Shown here: positions 42,891 to 59,139 of the stretch, in pieces
Layout of the letters: the number at the start of each line of letters is the position of its first letter
How positions within the stretch are numbered: position 1 is the first letter of the stretch
Assembly: GCA_022605955.1 (NCBI GenBank)
Contig: JAKCOZ010000018.1
Span: 9,680,001-9,744,000, forward strand
From: Rallus limicola
Taxonomy: Eukaryota > Chordata > Aves > Gruiformes > Rallidae
Direction of reading: 5' to 3'
DNA length: 64,000 nt
Made by a program: the position numbers and the translations under genes
Notes under the pieces: generated by a model
What the model saw: the letters and a program-made list of their open reading frames with translations, nothing else
Databases searched by the model: none
What the model was told of the DNA's origin: nothing

Positions 42891-44755
42891 GGTCTGCGAG
42901 TCTCTCTGTCCCGCAGCACGGATGGGGAGCTGCCAGGGCCCCGTCCCTGGGGCCCGCTGGCGGCTGTGTGACTGGCACACACCCCATCCCTGGGGGAGGA
43001 AGAGGATTACAGGCTCCAGAATTAGCTGCTGTTTCTCCATTTACCTACAGCATTAAATAATGCCCTCAACAAATCCCCCAGCCAGCTGTCACCCCGCCGT
43101 CGCCGACCCCCAGGATAAACCAGGTCCCACTGGGCTGGGGCACGGGGTGTCCCTCTCCCCATGGGGACAGCCTCTGGCTCAGGGATGGCAGTGCAGTGGG
43201 AGGACGTGGTCCCCAAGCACCAGGGGCATCGCACCAGGCAGAACATGGTGGGATGGAGCTGTGCATCCAGCATGTGATTCTGGGAAAGGCACTGCAGCCC
43301 CAACCTGTGAAGGGCGACGTTGTCTGATGGCCAGGCAGCAAAGAGAGGTCACGGGCATGGCCCTGTCCCAGCTCACATGCGAGGGATGATGTGCCCATGT
43401 CCCACCCCACCCAGGAGCTGCTCCTTGGAGCGCACAGGAGCAAACACAGGCTGGAGCTGCCTGAGGCCACGTCAGCCACTGCTGCAGCTCCCCACTGCCA
43501 TCTGAAGGGAATCACCAGGCCCTGGAGCAGGTCGAGGGATAGAGGTCAGGGCCAGCACAGGACGGTGGTCTGAAGGGGCACAGGGATTTGTCCCAGCAGC
43601 CTGCCCCAGCCTGGGTGGGGTGAGAGGGTCGTCCTTTCACCATTTGGATTAAATCTGTTAATTAAGCAATGTCTTTAATTCTCGCATGCCGCAGTTCGGT
43701 CCTCAGATCATGTTTCCTCAGAGAGGTTATCCTCGTGGTGAGGACCGTGAGTCACGCACTCTTGGTGAGACATTTTTATTTATAACTCCCATTGCAAAGC
43801 CAAAGCCAAACACCACAGCTATGCTCTGACAAAGGGAAGGGGAGAAGCAGGATCGCCCCCACCCCACCGCTGCTCTGTGCCACGACGGGGGGCAGAGGGG
43901 CAGCAGCAGAAGACGCCCCTCCGCTCCCCCCTGCCTGCAAACCCTGCCGGGACTGGGTCTGCTAATGCCATGCTGCTTTTTGTGCCTGTTCGTGGTGGGA
44001 ACACTTCGTTTTTCTCTGCATAGATCTGCACCCAACTTAATGTTAGGGTTCTGTTTTTGATAGGTTAATCACCCACCTTACGTCCCAGTTATTAGAATTT
44101 CCATGAGTGGGTTGCCATGGTGCTCTGCGGTTTATCCTGTAACTGTTGGTTACTTACATTTCCTAACAAATATCTTAAAATATCCTGGGCTGGTTTGTGG
44201 TTGCTGATGAAGATGGAACCTGGACCTGAGAGAATGGGCAAAAATGCTTAGGCATCAGTTTGGTGACTCCAAGCTGCACGTCCACTGCTCCTCTCTGCCA
44301 GGCTCTGCCAGCGCCGAGGGCTCTCCCCAAACATCAGTCGCCATCATCAGGGACAGCAGCGTGACCCTGAGGGTCACCCCCAGACCCACTGCGTGGCCGC
44401 AGCAAGTGGCAGCAGGGTGACTGGTGGATGGGTGCCTTGGGTGTGCTCCCCCCACATACCCCTCTTCCCCGGGGCGATGTGATGCCCCGGAGGAGCCCCC
44501 AAAGGCTGCCCCGGCTCCTGACAGTGGTGTGGCGATGGGGTGGTGACCCCAAGGCAGCACAGGCTGGAGTGGGGATGGGATGGGGATTGGGATGGAGATT
44601 GGGATGGGGATGTAGGCGTGGATGGGGGTGGCAACAGGGATGTAAACAGGGATGGGGTCGCGGATGTGGGTGCAGATAGAGACAGGGATAAGGGTGGGGG
44701 TGCAGATGTGGATGGAAACGGAGACAGGGATGGGGACGGGGATGCGGGCAGAGCC
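42891..44755. other. Intergenic region between the ARL3-like gene and RGS14
   Basis: The first part holds the presumed promoter and leader of the ARL3-like gene, with no obvious TATA. From 43640 to 44210 composition shifts to AT-rich, with GTTAATTAAG at 43657-43666 and GTTAATC at 44064-44070 (HNF1 half-site-like). The region ends in a minisatellite from 44565. No gene is supported. Confidence 0.5.
44565..44755 (+). repeat. GGGATG-type minisatellite upstream of RGS14
   Basis: Imperfect tandem units of 6 and 12 bp built on GGGATG (gggatggggatt..., acagggat..., gggatggggac...) fill about 190 bp just before the RGS14 CpG island. It reads open on both strands, giving spurious Asp/Gly-rich and Ile/Pro-rich peptides. 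Confidence 0.85.
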
Positions 44756-45039
44756 GCGGCGGCTCCTGGCCACGAGCCGGAGCCGGAGCCGGTGCCCACC
44801 GGGGCGGTGCCGTGGCCGGCGGCGGCGGCGGCGCGGGGAGGGAGGGCGGCTCCGCTCCCCCCCGCTGCGGTTCGGTTCCCATGGCGACACTTCCTGTGGC
44901 AGCCGAAAGCGGTAGTGCCGGGGAGCGCCGGGCCGGGTCGGGAGAGCCGTGCCGCGCCGCGCCGCCGGCCGGGGATGCTGCGGGGCCGCGGGCCGCGCCG
45001 GTAGCGAACTCGGCGGGGCCGGGCCGGGCCGTGCCAGGC
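44756..45039 (+). promoter_or_regulatory. RGS14: RGS14 CpG-island promoter
   Basis: A very GC- and CpG-rich stretch directly before the RGS14 start codon. An ETS-like ACTTCCTG occurs near 44889. No TATA box was seen. Confidence 0.55.
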
Positions 45040-48000
45040 ATGCAGGGCAAGGCCAAGCTGCTGCTGGTCCACAATGGCCGCATGGTAAGTCCCGACCCGG
45101 CGCGCCGGTCTCCATCCCTCGGGGCTGCCCCGCCCGGCAGCGCGGCGTGGGGCCGGGTACCGGGAAGGCGGCGGGGTGTGGGGCTGGGTAGCGGGCAGGC
45201 AGAGGGGTGTGGAGAGGAGAGCGGGCAGGCGGGGGTGTGGGACTGGATAGCAGGCAGGGCAGTATGGGGCTTGGTTATCCAAAGCAGGCAGAGATGTAGA
45301 GGGGTATTAGGGTGGGCAGCAGTATTTGGGGCTGGGTAGCAGGCAGGCAGGGGGTATGGGGTTGCGGTAACGAGCAGGCTGGGGCAGCAGTAAAAGTGGG
45401 GACGTATAGCATGGGGATGGTGGCCAAGCAGTGACTTACAGGGATGGGGTAACAGGAGTCAGTGGTGCTGGTGGGTGCGGCGCTGGGTGTCATGGGCAGG
45501 GTAGAGCTATGTGGGTGTGGGCAGCAGGGATGGATGGGGAAGAGTGAGGCTAAGTAGGGGTGTGTAGGGCTGGTGGAATGGGCAGGCAGGGCTGGGATGT
45601 GTGGGGCTGGGGTGTTTGGGGCATGGCAGTGGCATGTGGGGTGACAGGGATGGGCAGGGCTGGGATAGTGGGGCTGGGGTGTTTGGGGCTCAGATGGGGA
45701 CATGCAGGGGGTGTGGTGGGGGACACTGGCCAGCCAGGTCAAAGGCACCACTTCAGCGCGGCCCCAGGCAGACAGTGAGAGGCAGCACCTTGCAGGGAGT
45801 GCTCGGCTGGGCCTCGACTGCAGAGGCTCTGCCAGCTCTGCCCACGTCCCTGCTTGTTGTGGGTCCTGGGGGTTCCATCCCCACAGCAGGTTTCTGGGGT
45901 GGCCCAGGGTGTGCTGCAGGGTACCCTGCTCTGGGCTGGCAGCTCTGGCAGGATGTGGTCCCCCGTTTTGGGCATCTGCCCAGAGTAGTCCTAGGGCTAG
46001 AGGAAGGAGGGAGCAGGCAGTTTGCCTGCCTAGGGCTGTGGTTGTCCTTCCTTCCCTCCCCTCCTCCCCTCCTCTTCCTGTGCCGAGGAGGCTGCTTCTC
46101 TCCTTCCTGGGCAGCAGTGGCAGGGTAACATCTGATAGCATCTGCCCTTTCCCAATTGCTGGCCTGGCCCCAGAGCAGGAGGTGAAGGAGGTGGGAGAAA
46201 AGCTGTAACCCCCCTACCCTGACCCCTACTCATTGCCTCCGGGTTGGGAGACCAATATCCTGCCTCTGCCATGGGCAGCCATCCCAGTACAGCCTGCACC
46301 TGAGTGGTGTTTGCTGGCAGCCTGTGTCCCTTGCTCCTGGGTTTGGATTGGGCTTGCCCTGACGCTGCTGCCTGGCCAGGCAGGGGCACTGCCTGGCCCC
46401 AATGCCATGTGGCCCCTCTCACCTCTCTTCTCTCCACCCCTGCAGGGCCCAGCTGTGTCGGATGGAGGTAAGGCTGCTCTTTGCTCTAAGATGGGAGGCC
46501 AGCATCATCCTCAGGGGAGGGGGAAGCCCACAGCCAGCCTGGTGCCAGGACTACTGCATGGCCAGGCCCCCCCAGTGGTGGGCTGAGCCCTGTGCCAGAG
46601 ACTCACTGTACCCCACCATCCCTCCTAAACCTCCTGTCCCTCTGTTCTGGCTGCTCCACTGACATCCCATGGGTGCTGGGGCTTCCAAGGGCAAGCAGAT
46701 CCTGGGTACCAGCCAGCCTCAAGCTCTCTGAGGGAGTCCATCTGTCTGTCCATCTGTCTCACTATGCAGCAGATATCTCAGCCTGCCCAATCACGCATCT
46801 CGGTCCCACTGCAAGATCCTTCCAGTGTGTGGTGTGGGGGGCTGCTGCTCCCATCTTCATGTGTGGGAAAGGGGCAAAGCAGCACCCTGATGCCTCCTCT
46901 GCTCCTACTGGCTTTACTGGGAGAGCCCTGCTTCCATACCCTTACCTTTTGCTCCAAGTTGATCATGCTCAGCAGCCAAACCAGTTCAAAAATTGGGGTT
47001 GCCCCTGGGAACTTCCATCTCTTTGACAGAGGGACTCCATTTGAATGCACCATTTGAAACCATGACTCCATTTGAAACCTTGGGTTTCCCCAGGGGAGGA
47101 TTTCCTCAGGGCTGGGAGCCAGGGATGACACTGTCTGTGCCTTCCTGGGTTTGTGCCTTGTCATGGCTGGAGGGATGGAGAAAGCACCTCTACCCATCCT
47201 CTGAGTTTCCCTCCCCATCATGTGCCCCCCCCTCCCCGTGTACCCTTCCACCCCGCTTTCCCTCCCTGGCTGGGTGCCTTCCCCATCCATTTGCTTTGTT
47301 CCCCTTGGAGGTGAGTCACAGGTGGAAACATGGTGACACCCCAGGGAGGGGAGGGTGGTCGGCACTGGCAGGGAGGGCTGTCACACCAGAAAGTGCCAGC
47401 AGTGGCATCACAGTGCACAGTCCACCCAGGATACCACTGTGGAGCTCCTCACATTCCCTACCTGAGGGCTCCCCGGGTCCAATGGGGATGGGGTGGATGA
47501 ACTCGCTCCAGACGCAGAGCACTGAGGGCTGCAGGTGACAGGGAGTGACACTGGGGCACACCCAGGCAGCCAGAACCGACTCTTTTTCTCTCTCAGAGTT
47601 AAATGCCTCCAGGGCCCGTGGCAGCAACCACAGTGTGAACAGTCTGCCGGGACCACCAGCCACCTGCGGCTCCTCGCAGGGGTCTGTGGTCAGCTGGGCT
47701 GAGTCCTTCGAGACGCTGCTGCAGGACCGCGTGGCTGTCACCTACTTCACTGTGAGTGCTGCAGCCCAGAACGTGGTCCCCACTGCTGGCCACCGTCGGC
47801 AACCAGCTGTCCCACAGCCGTGGTGCCGGCCAGGCCAGCAGCTCTCTCTGCCCCACAGGAGTTCCTCAAGAAGGAGTTCAGTGCCGAAAATGTCTACTTC
47901 TGGCAGGCATGTGAGCGCTTCCAGCAGATCCCAGCCAGTGACACGCAGCAGGTACCAGCCTCCACACAGCCGTGGGGCAGCTGAGCACAAGTCATGCGTG

Positions 48001-51000
48001 GGAGGGGTGTGGGCAGAGGTGGAAGTGGCCATTGTGTCTGTGTGTCCCAGGGTCCCAGCAGACCCTTGTAACAGACGGCTGAGCAGGCTGGGGTCTCCTG
48101 TGGGAGGGACAAGGAGATGGATGTGATGTGCATCTGAAAAGCCACATCGCACAAAGTAGGATGTGCTTCTCCAGCATGGGGTGGCCAGAGAGTGAAGAAT
48201 GCAGCTGGGAAGAGAGGAAAGAAGGGCAGAGAGCTAGATGAGGGATCAGGAGGACAGAGCCACGTGGCTGGGTAGGATGGTTCCTACCTTGGGCTGTCCC
48301 TCCATGGAGAGAACAGTGTGTTGTGTCCAGAGCTTGGTGCTGGGTAGGGGCAGCTCACTCCAAGACCTGTCTTGAAGCCCAGGTATGGAGCTGGTCCCAG
48401 GGGAGACTTGGCTCCTCAGGGCTTAGGAGGGTCCATGGGGTGAGCCAGGAGCTCCCCTCAGGGTAGCAGTGAGGAGGGGGCTCCTGGTCCCAGCCTGACC
48501 ACCCCACTCCCCCAGCTGGCCCAGGAGGCACGGCGGATCTACGATGAGTTCCTCTCCAGCCACTCAGTCAGTCCTGTGAACATCGACAAGCAGGCCTGGA
48601 TTGGAGAGGACATGCTGGCCACACCCTCCCCAGACATGTTTCGTGTCCAGCAGCTTCAGGTACAAGCAGCACCCAAGCATCACCCCACCCATGGGATGGG
48701 GGCTGCAGAACCACCCTGTGCATCACCCGGTGTCACTGCTGTCGCCGTGGGGCCAAGCCACAGGGCAGTGACTGGAGTGAGATGCAGGTGGGCAGGGGTC
48801 TTAAGCACATGCTTCCTCCCTTTGCAGATCTTTAATCTGATGAAGTTTGACAGCTACACACGCTTCGTGAAGTCCCCGCTCTACCAGGCCTGCCTGCAGG
48901 CAGAGAGCCAGGGGCTGCCCCTGCCCGACCTACGGCCCCACTCCCGCAGCAGCAGTCCCCCGCCAGACCTCAGCAAGGTAAGTGGGATGGGAAAGGGGGG
49001 GGACAGGGACCTGTCCCTTTGCCTGAAAAATTGTGCTGGGTCCCTTCCCTGCTGCTGGGAGCAAACCAAGCCCCAGGCTGAGGACAGACAAGGAGTCAGG
49101 GGACCGGGGAAAGGGAAGGGGCAGCCTTGGATGTCCCCATGCTGAGATGGTATCCCATTCACCCAGAAGTCAAAGCTGAAGCTGGGCAAGTCCCTGCCAC
49201 TGGGCGTGGAGACAGCAGGCAGCAGTGCCAACCGCAGCCCCCGACGGTCCTTCAGGAAGGGAGAGCGTCGGGAGCCCTCCTGGGCAGGTGGGTGCTGTGC
49301 CGAGTGGGGCAGAGGGGCTGTGCCCCTGCTGAAGGGTGCCCACAGTCCCCATCACTGTCCCTCTGTCTGTCCTAGAGGGGGGAGAAGGCAGTGGGAATGC
49401 CATGTTGTGGCGGGAGTCCCAGGGCTCACTCAACTCCTCGGCCAGCTTGGACCTGGGCTTCCTGTCCTCAGCCAGCACAGCCACCAGCCCCTGGACAGAG
49501 GTGAGTTGTCACTGCACTTGCCCCAGCAGCATCACGCTGCCACCAGCTGGCCTCATCCCCCTGCATCCCTCCCACAGGGCCATCGGAAGAGCCTGGGGGG
49601 CAGCGAGGCAGAGCTGCCAGCCAAGCCCATGAAGTACTGCTGTGTGTACCTGCCTGATGGCACGGCCTCGCTGGCCTCCGTCCGGCCTGGCCACTCCATC
49701 CGTGACATGCTGGCGGGGATATGCGAGAAGCGTGGCTTCAGCCTCCCTGACATCAAGGTCTACCTGGTGGGGAATGAGCAGGTAGGGTGGGCAGGGGGCA
49801 GCGGGGAGGGGGTTCTGTCCTCATGCTGGGACCACATGGTTTCCTGATGGTTTGGCTCTTGCAGAAGGCACTGGTGCTGGACCAAGAGTGTTCCGTGTTG
49901 GCCGACCAGGAGGTGAAGCTGGAGAACAGGATAAGCTTTGAGTGAGTGGGAGCCTTGGGGCTGGTGCTGTTGTCCATGTGCCTGGTGCACATCATGCATG
50001 GCACCCTGATCTCCCTGCACCCAACCCCAGGAGTCATCCCACACAGTCCCTGCCTGTCCTGCCTGTTCTGCTTGTCGACAGCCTCTTGTCCCCTCCACAG
50101 GCTGGAGATCTCTTCCCTCAATAAGACCATCCGCATCACAGCGAAGTCAACCAAGCGCATCCGGGAAGCGCTGCAGCCCGTGCTGGGGAAGTACGGCGTG
50201 AGAATGGAGGTGGCATCGTTGCGACGGGTGAGGGCTTGAGCCTCAGTGGGCATGGTCCCATCTCCTGTGGGTGGGATGTGCTGGGGTCAGGGAGGCCCAG
50301 CTACAGAGGCTGACAGCAGTTGTGGGGACCAGCTTGTCATCCCGGGTCACCGGTGTTTGAGATGGGCTGTGACACCCCTCCATGGGCAGGGAGGGGCTGG
50401 TGGGTGTGCTTTGTGCTGCACAGCCTGTGACCCGGCAGGGTCTGACTAGAGAGCTTGCAGGTCCTCAGCCTGGCTGCCTCTGCCATGTCACAGCAAGTGT
50501 GACACCAGCTGGCTATTCTGTTGCAGCAAGGTGAGCCAGCTGCTGTGGACCTGGAGAAGCTGGTCAGCACGGTGGCTGCTCAGAAACTTGTCCTGGAAAC
50601 ACCAGCAGGTAAAGTGTCCTCCCCTCCAAGCCTGTGTCCCCCTGCCTGAACATGTGTCTTCGCCCCCCAGAGCGCTCACAGGACCAGTCTGCTTTCGACT
50701 GGCCATGGCTCCTGCTCCCTGGGATGGACTCCATCCTGTCAGCAGCTGGGCCAGGACTGGGGTCTGGCACAGGGCACTGAGCATCCCTTGCCTTGCAGAT
50801 GTGCGAGTGATGGAGAGCGCTGAGGCCACAGCCGCTCCCTCCCCGCTCCGGAGTGAGGTGAGCTCAAGATCCCACCACCCCAATCAGAGATACCCCACGG
50901 CTGCTGCCACAGCCCATGGGAAGGTGTGCCCTGCTCCAACCCCCACACACGCCATGGGGCTGGGCAGGGGGTGTCGAGGTGGGAGCCAGGCTGCGGGAGG

Positions 51001-51654
51001 GCGATGAGGATGTGGGCTGGGGGAGTGCTGCTTCCTTGACCCATCACCAATGCCAGGGCTGCTCATTGTAGGAGGGAAGCCCAACGGGAGCAGAGCCAGA
51101 CATGCTGTGGGAGATGCCCTCCTCTTTTTCCCGGTCCCGGGCTTCAGCTGCCACAAACCTGAACCGCCGCACATACGACCTGGAAGGTGAGACTGGGTGT
51201 GTCTGAAACCTGGGACAAAACACAGGGTGAGGGATGCCAGGTCTCTGGTCTGCTGGGGATGGGTGCAGGGTCCCATGGGTGCTGGCATGGAGCAGGGAGA
51301 AGGTGCGGGTGCTGTGCCTGAGATATGTTCAGGGTCACATCAGGTGGAGAGGGCAGCCGAGGTGTTAGGACAGGAGCCCAAGTGCTGGGCTCAGGTGCAT
51401 GACCCGCATTTCCCCCAGGGCTGGTGGAGCTGCTGAACCGTGCCCAGAGCTGCCGGGCCAACGACCAGCGTGGGCTGCTCTCCAAGGAGGACCTGGTCCT
51501 GCCTGACTTCCTCCAGCTCCCTGGGCAGGGTGACAGAGCCTGTGAGGGGTCGAATCAACCCGATGCCCCTTGCACAGGCTCCGAGGGAAGCAGCCATTCT
51601 CAGCCTGCAGAGCCTGCGCCCGCTCAGCCTCCAGTCAACCATGAGCTCCGATGA
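45040..51654 (+). CDS. RGS14: RGS14, regulator of G-protein signalling 14
   Basis: RGS14 is a GTPase-activating protein for Gi/o alpha subunits that also binds Ras/Rap and inactive Gi-alpha. Exons: 45040-45084, 46446-46467, 47597-47751, 47859-47951, 48516-48659, 48828-48977, 49167-49287, 49376-49500, 49578-49781, 49865-49941, 50101-50227, 50527-50608, 50799-50857, 51072-51186 and 51419-51654, about 584 residues (human 566). The RGS domain is at about 58-177 ([39 protein letters not shown]). The first Ras-binding domain is at about 304-375 ([24 protein letters not shown]), and the second at about 378-447. A GoLoco motif at about 506-528 (GLVELLNR...ANDQRGLL) keeps its D-Q-R triad. The extreme C-terminus differs from human, and a second frame stays open there (see findings). 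Confidence 0.96.
45150..45700 (+). repeat. Degenerate minisatellite in RGS14 intron 1
   Basis: G-rich imperfect copies of a roughly 40-50 bp unit built around 'gggctgggtagcgggcaggcaggggtgtggg' fragments. Clear partial copies start near 45181, 45221, 45330 and 45601. Confidence 0.65.
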
Positions 51655-53030
51655 GTCCTGCTGCACATCCGCACCCGGCGCGTGGTACCCCCGGGCCATG
51701 CCGGGGTTCAACATGGGGTCCAACCAGCCCCTGCCCTGCACCACCGACACTGCCTGGACCGCAGATTCGTCCACGTCCTGTCCCAAACTGTCGTGTCGTG
51801 TTGCTGTGAGTGGTTGAGCCTCTGCCATGCCCCTTGGAGGGGTCACATCCTGGTGCACATCAAGGGAGTCCTGTACATAGTTTGAACCCCTGTTGCAAAG
51901 CACTTTGCAACATCCCACTCATGCCTGGCACTGTCCTGCCTAGCACCTCTGCCTGCAGCAGAGCTGCTGCCCTGGCAAAGCCTGCTGGTGCCAGGCTGGC
52001 ACGGCTCATGGACTGTTCAGGTGGGGAAAGCACCCTTCAGCCAAAGGGGGTGTGGGATAGAGAGAACACAGGTGGGTGCGGTGGCAAAGCAGGAGCCAGC
52101 CCCAAACACCAGTGCTGCGGGCAGGCAGGGTCCGGAGAATATGTGCCTGGAGCTGAGGGCTGGATCCGGTCCCTGACCCCACAGGAACAGGGCCTTCCCC
52201 CTTGGTGATGTGGGGGTCTGTATGTGCCAAGGAGGGTCAGTGTGGCCCTGCTTGTCTGTGTCCCGGCAGGTTGTTAGTGTCTGCACTGTGTGAGTGTGGA
52301 TGGGCCTGATCCTGTCAGGCTCAGCACTGTTGCGGGGCAGGGCACAGAGCCGTACGTGGTTCCTGCCCCAAGCAGACAGAGACAGAACCAGCAGGTTGTG
52401 CCACAGAAGCCTTCCTCTTCCTCCTCCCTGCAGGGAGATCCTGCTTGAGCAGCTGTTGAAGCAACCTTCAGGAGCAGATTCCCGTGGGTCCCCCGCCACA
52501 GCTCAGCTGGGGCCATGGGTGCTCAGCACCTGGGCACAGGCCTGCCTCATGCCAGCAGAATGCAGCACTCCTGGGTGCTGAGCATCTCAGCCTGGTGTGT
52601 GGGTACCCAGTGTGTGCCCAGCCTGGCATCCCTACCAGCGGCCGTGCTGGCCATTAACTTTGAGCCTGGCTCTGCTGGGCTGGGCTGTGCCCAGCTGGTC
52701 CCCATCCTGGGCAGTCCCCTGTCCCCAGGGCTCTTAGACCCAGTCTGTGATGGAGACAGCCCCTCAGACAGCAGTCAGGAGATCCTGTCATCATCTGCGT
52801 GTGCCAGGGCCCTTCCTTGCATCACCACTGCCCAGCCAGAGGCAGAGGGGTGGCCCAGGGGACCCCTGGGGCTCATCCAGGGACAGAGGCCATGGTTACC
52901 CCGCCCCTCACTGCCAAGGCCGGCTGCTGCCCTGCACCCGTGGTCAGAGCTCCCCTGTGTCTCCGTAATGCTGCTCAGTCCCGTCTATGGTGTGAAACCG
53001 GGGGAAATAAAGAGCATTGCCTGGACACGT
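51655..53030 (+). other. RGS14: Probable RGS14 3' untranslated region
   Basis: About 1.35 kb from the RGS14 stop to the first good poly(A) signal. It has no coding family resemblance. The frame of 51440-51817 continues open into it for about 160 bases past the stop. Confidence 0.55.
53006..53011 (+). other. RGS14: RGS14 poly(A) signal
   Basis: AATAAA preceded by an A/G-rich stretch and followed by a GT/T-rich downstream region, consistent with transcript cleavage near 53.03 kb. Confidence 0.65.
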
Positions 53031-54392
53031 GTCCCTCTCCTTCCTCCGCCACTGAGGTGCTTTTCCTGGCAGTGATGCCCTCCCAGCCACCCTGTACCCC
53101 ATGGAGCTCCCCAGGGCCAGCCATGCCACCTTCCCTGGCAGCAAGGGGCAATGCCAAGAGCTTGTTTTGTCTCCTTCGTTCATGGTGTAGGAGAAGTTGT
53201 GGGGCTGCCACAGCCAAGGACTTCAGCCTCAACCCTGTCAATGAGTGACAGCCAGAGCTGCCAGGGCCTCACTGGGTTAATGATTGTGGGGAGCAGCTGG
53301 CCAAGAACCCTTGGGCATGGGGCAAGCATGGACACAGGCTTTCTGCCCACCACAGCCTTACAGAGGGTTCGGTAGGTGCCACTGGCTGCACCCCTGGGCC
53401 AGAAGGGTCCTGCAGGGCAGGACATATCCCCTTGCTGTGGCACCTCTTGTGGCACCATCGATTTGAGACTTGGCTGAGGCTCGATGATCCTCCAGCAGTG
53501 GCCAGGATGTCCCCAGGCTGTCCCGAGCATCCTGGGGTACCCAAGGGATCTCAACTTGCTCTCCCCATACAATCACAGCTGATTTGCCCATGATGGTGGA
53601 TCCTGGGAGTGTCTGATCCTGGAGAAACAGGGACATGGTGACAACATGGCCCCTCCATGTCTGTTCCCTGTGGGTGCCCAGGCTGGAGGGGCCTTTGGCC
53701 CCTGGCTCTTCCCGGGGCAGATACGGAGGCGAGCTGGCCGGGCACCTCGTGGGTGGATGGAAACTTGGCTGGAGGTGCACAAACAGCAGGTAATGATAAA
53801 CAGCATCGAGGAGGTGATGACGGCAACGCTGGCGTCGCTCTGCTCCTGCCCACCTCAGCATTGCACGTGCTGGGAAAACACAGGCTCTGCCCCACACAGC
53901 CTTTGTGGCACTGCCGGCTGCTCCATGCAGAGCCGTTGGCAAGAGCTGAGCTGGGCTGTGTGCCACCATCACCACCAGCAGCAGGACGTGGGGACCGCGC
54001 TGGTGCTGACGTAACCCACTGCCGAGTCCCTGGCTGTGAGGATGGCACGTGCCCTGGGCAGAGCCCGATCCTTTGTGTCTGATGCTCAGATGGCTCTGAG
54101 GATGGTGGATGGTTTGGGGCACACCAACAGCACCAGCGCCAAACCCTTCTCCTCCTCTTCCTCTCATGCAGGGGATGAAGCACCGGCAGCAAGCAATGGA
54201 GAGCTGACATCACTCCTTGGACTTTAGGCTCCAGCACCCCCTTGGCTTTGCTCCCCACCTCACCAGCTGCTGCTCACCCAGAGATGATGCTGAGCCTCGG
54301 ATGGGCGAGGTGGCATGTGCCAGCAGAGCGGTACCCTGGTGGCACGTGCTCCATCCCACCCTGGGGCTGCAGCTGACGTGAGATGCCGCAGG
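53031..54392. other. RGS14–SLC34A1 intergenic gap
   Basis: About 1.35 kb with no gene supported. Open frames on the minus strand (for example 53358-54167) have no family resemblance. The last part merges into the SLC34A1 promoter. Confidence 0.55.
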
Positions 54393-54405
54393 GTTACCCA
54401 TTAAC
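54393..54405. promoter_or_regulatory. SLC34A1: HNF1-like palindrome upstream of SLC34A1
   Basis: GTTACCCATTAAC is close to the HNF1 consensus GTTAATNATTAAC, with the right half-site perfect. It lies 84 bp upstream of the TATA box. HNF1 factors are active in kidney proximal tubule, where SLC34A1 works. Confidence 0.55.
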
Positions 54406-54488
54406 TGCAGGAATTTCTGGGGAGGAGGTGAGCAGCGAGCGGAGGCGAGGGTAACGCAGGGCTCCTTAGACTTTGCTCTTGGTATGCA

Positions 54489-54494
54489 TATAAA
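54489..54494 (+). promoter_or_regulatory. SLC34A1: SLC34A1 TATA box
   Basis: TATAAA followed by a GC-rich leader. A non-coding first exon would start near 54.52 kb and end at the CCCCAG|GTGAGC donor (gt at 54588), joining the acceptor CAGCAG just before 54821. This mirrors the non-coding first exon known for mammalian SLC34A1. Confidence 0.6.
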
Positions 54495-54825
54495 GGGCCA
54501 CGATGCTCCACGGGCCACTCTGCTGGAGGGACGCGCAGATGTGGCATGTGGACACGGTCCTGCCCTGAGTGCCCAGCCAGCCCCAGGTGAGCAGGACCCA
54601 AAGCAGGAGGGGTCCCCTCCCCATGTTCCCTGCCTGCCCTTGCAGGAGCTCATTGGGGTGGTACAGCAGCAGCCCTGGGCCCAGGGGACCATCAGGTGAT
54701 GGGATGGTTCTCCTCGGTGGTGCCAGCACTGAGAGGATTCGGGGGGCTGGTGGTGTTCAGTGCAGCACAGCCATGACTCTGCCATGGTGACACACAGCTG
54801 CCTCTGCTCAGCCTCAGCAGGAGTG

Positions 54826-59048
<4,223 letters not shown>

Positions 59049-59119
59049 CCAGCACCATGTGCCTGGGCCACTGCTCCTGCAGCTACCTGGTTTCTGGCAT
59101 CCCTGCCCAGTTGGTATCT

Positions 59120-59125
59120 AATAAA
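59120..59125 (+). other. SLC34A1: SLC34A1 poly(A) signal
   Basis: AATAAA 72 bp after the stop, followed by a GT-rich element (gggtgttgtgcg). Confidence 0.85.
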
Positions 59126-59139
59126 AGCCAAGCACCCGC

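Noticed and set aside
44255..45282. Overlapping 250-300 residue minus-strand frames before and across RGS14 exon 1
   Set aside because: They translate the GGGATG minisatellite (Ile/Pro-rich repeats) and the CpG island, antisense to the RGS14 first exon.
53358..54258. Minus-strand frames of 235-269 residues between RGS14 and SLC34A1
   Set aside because: No recognisable motifs; composition-driven.
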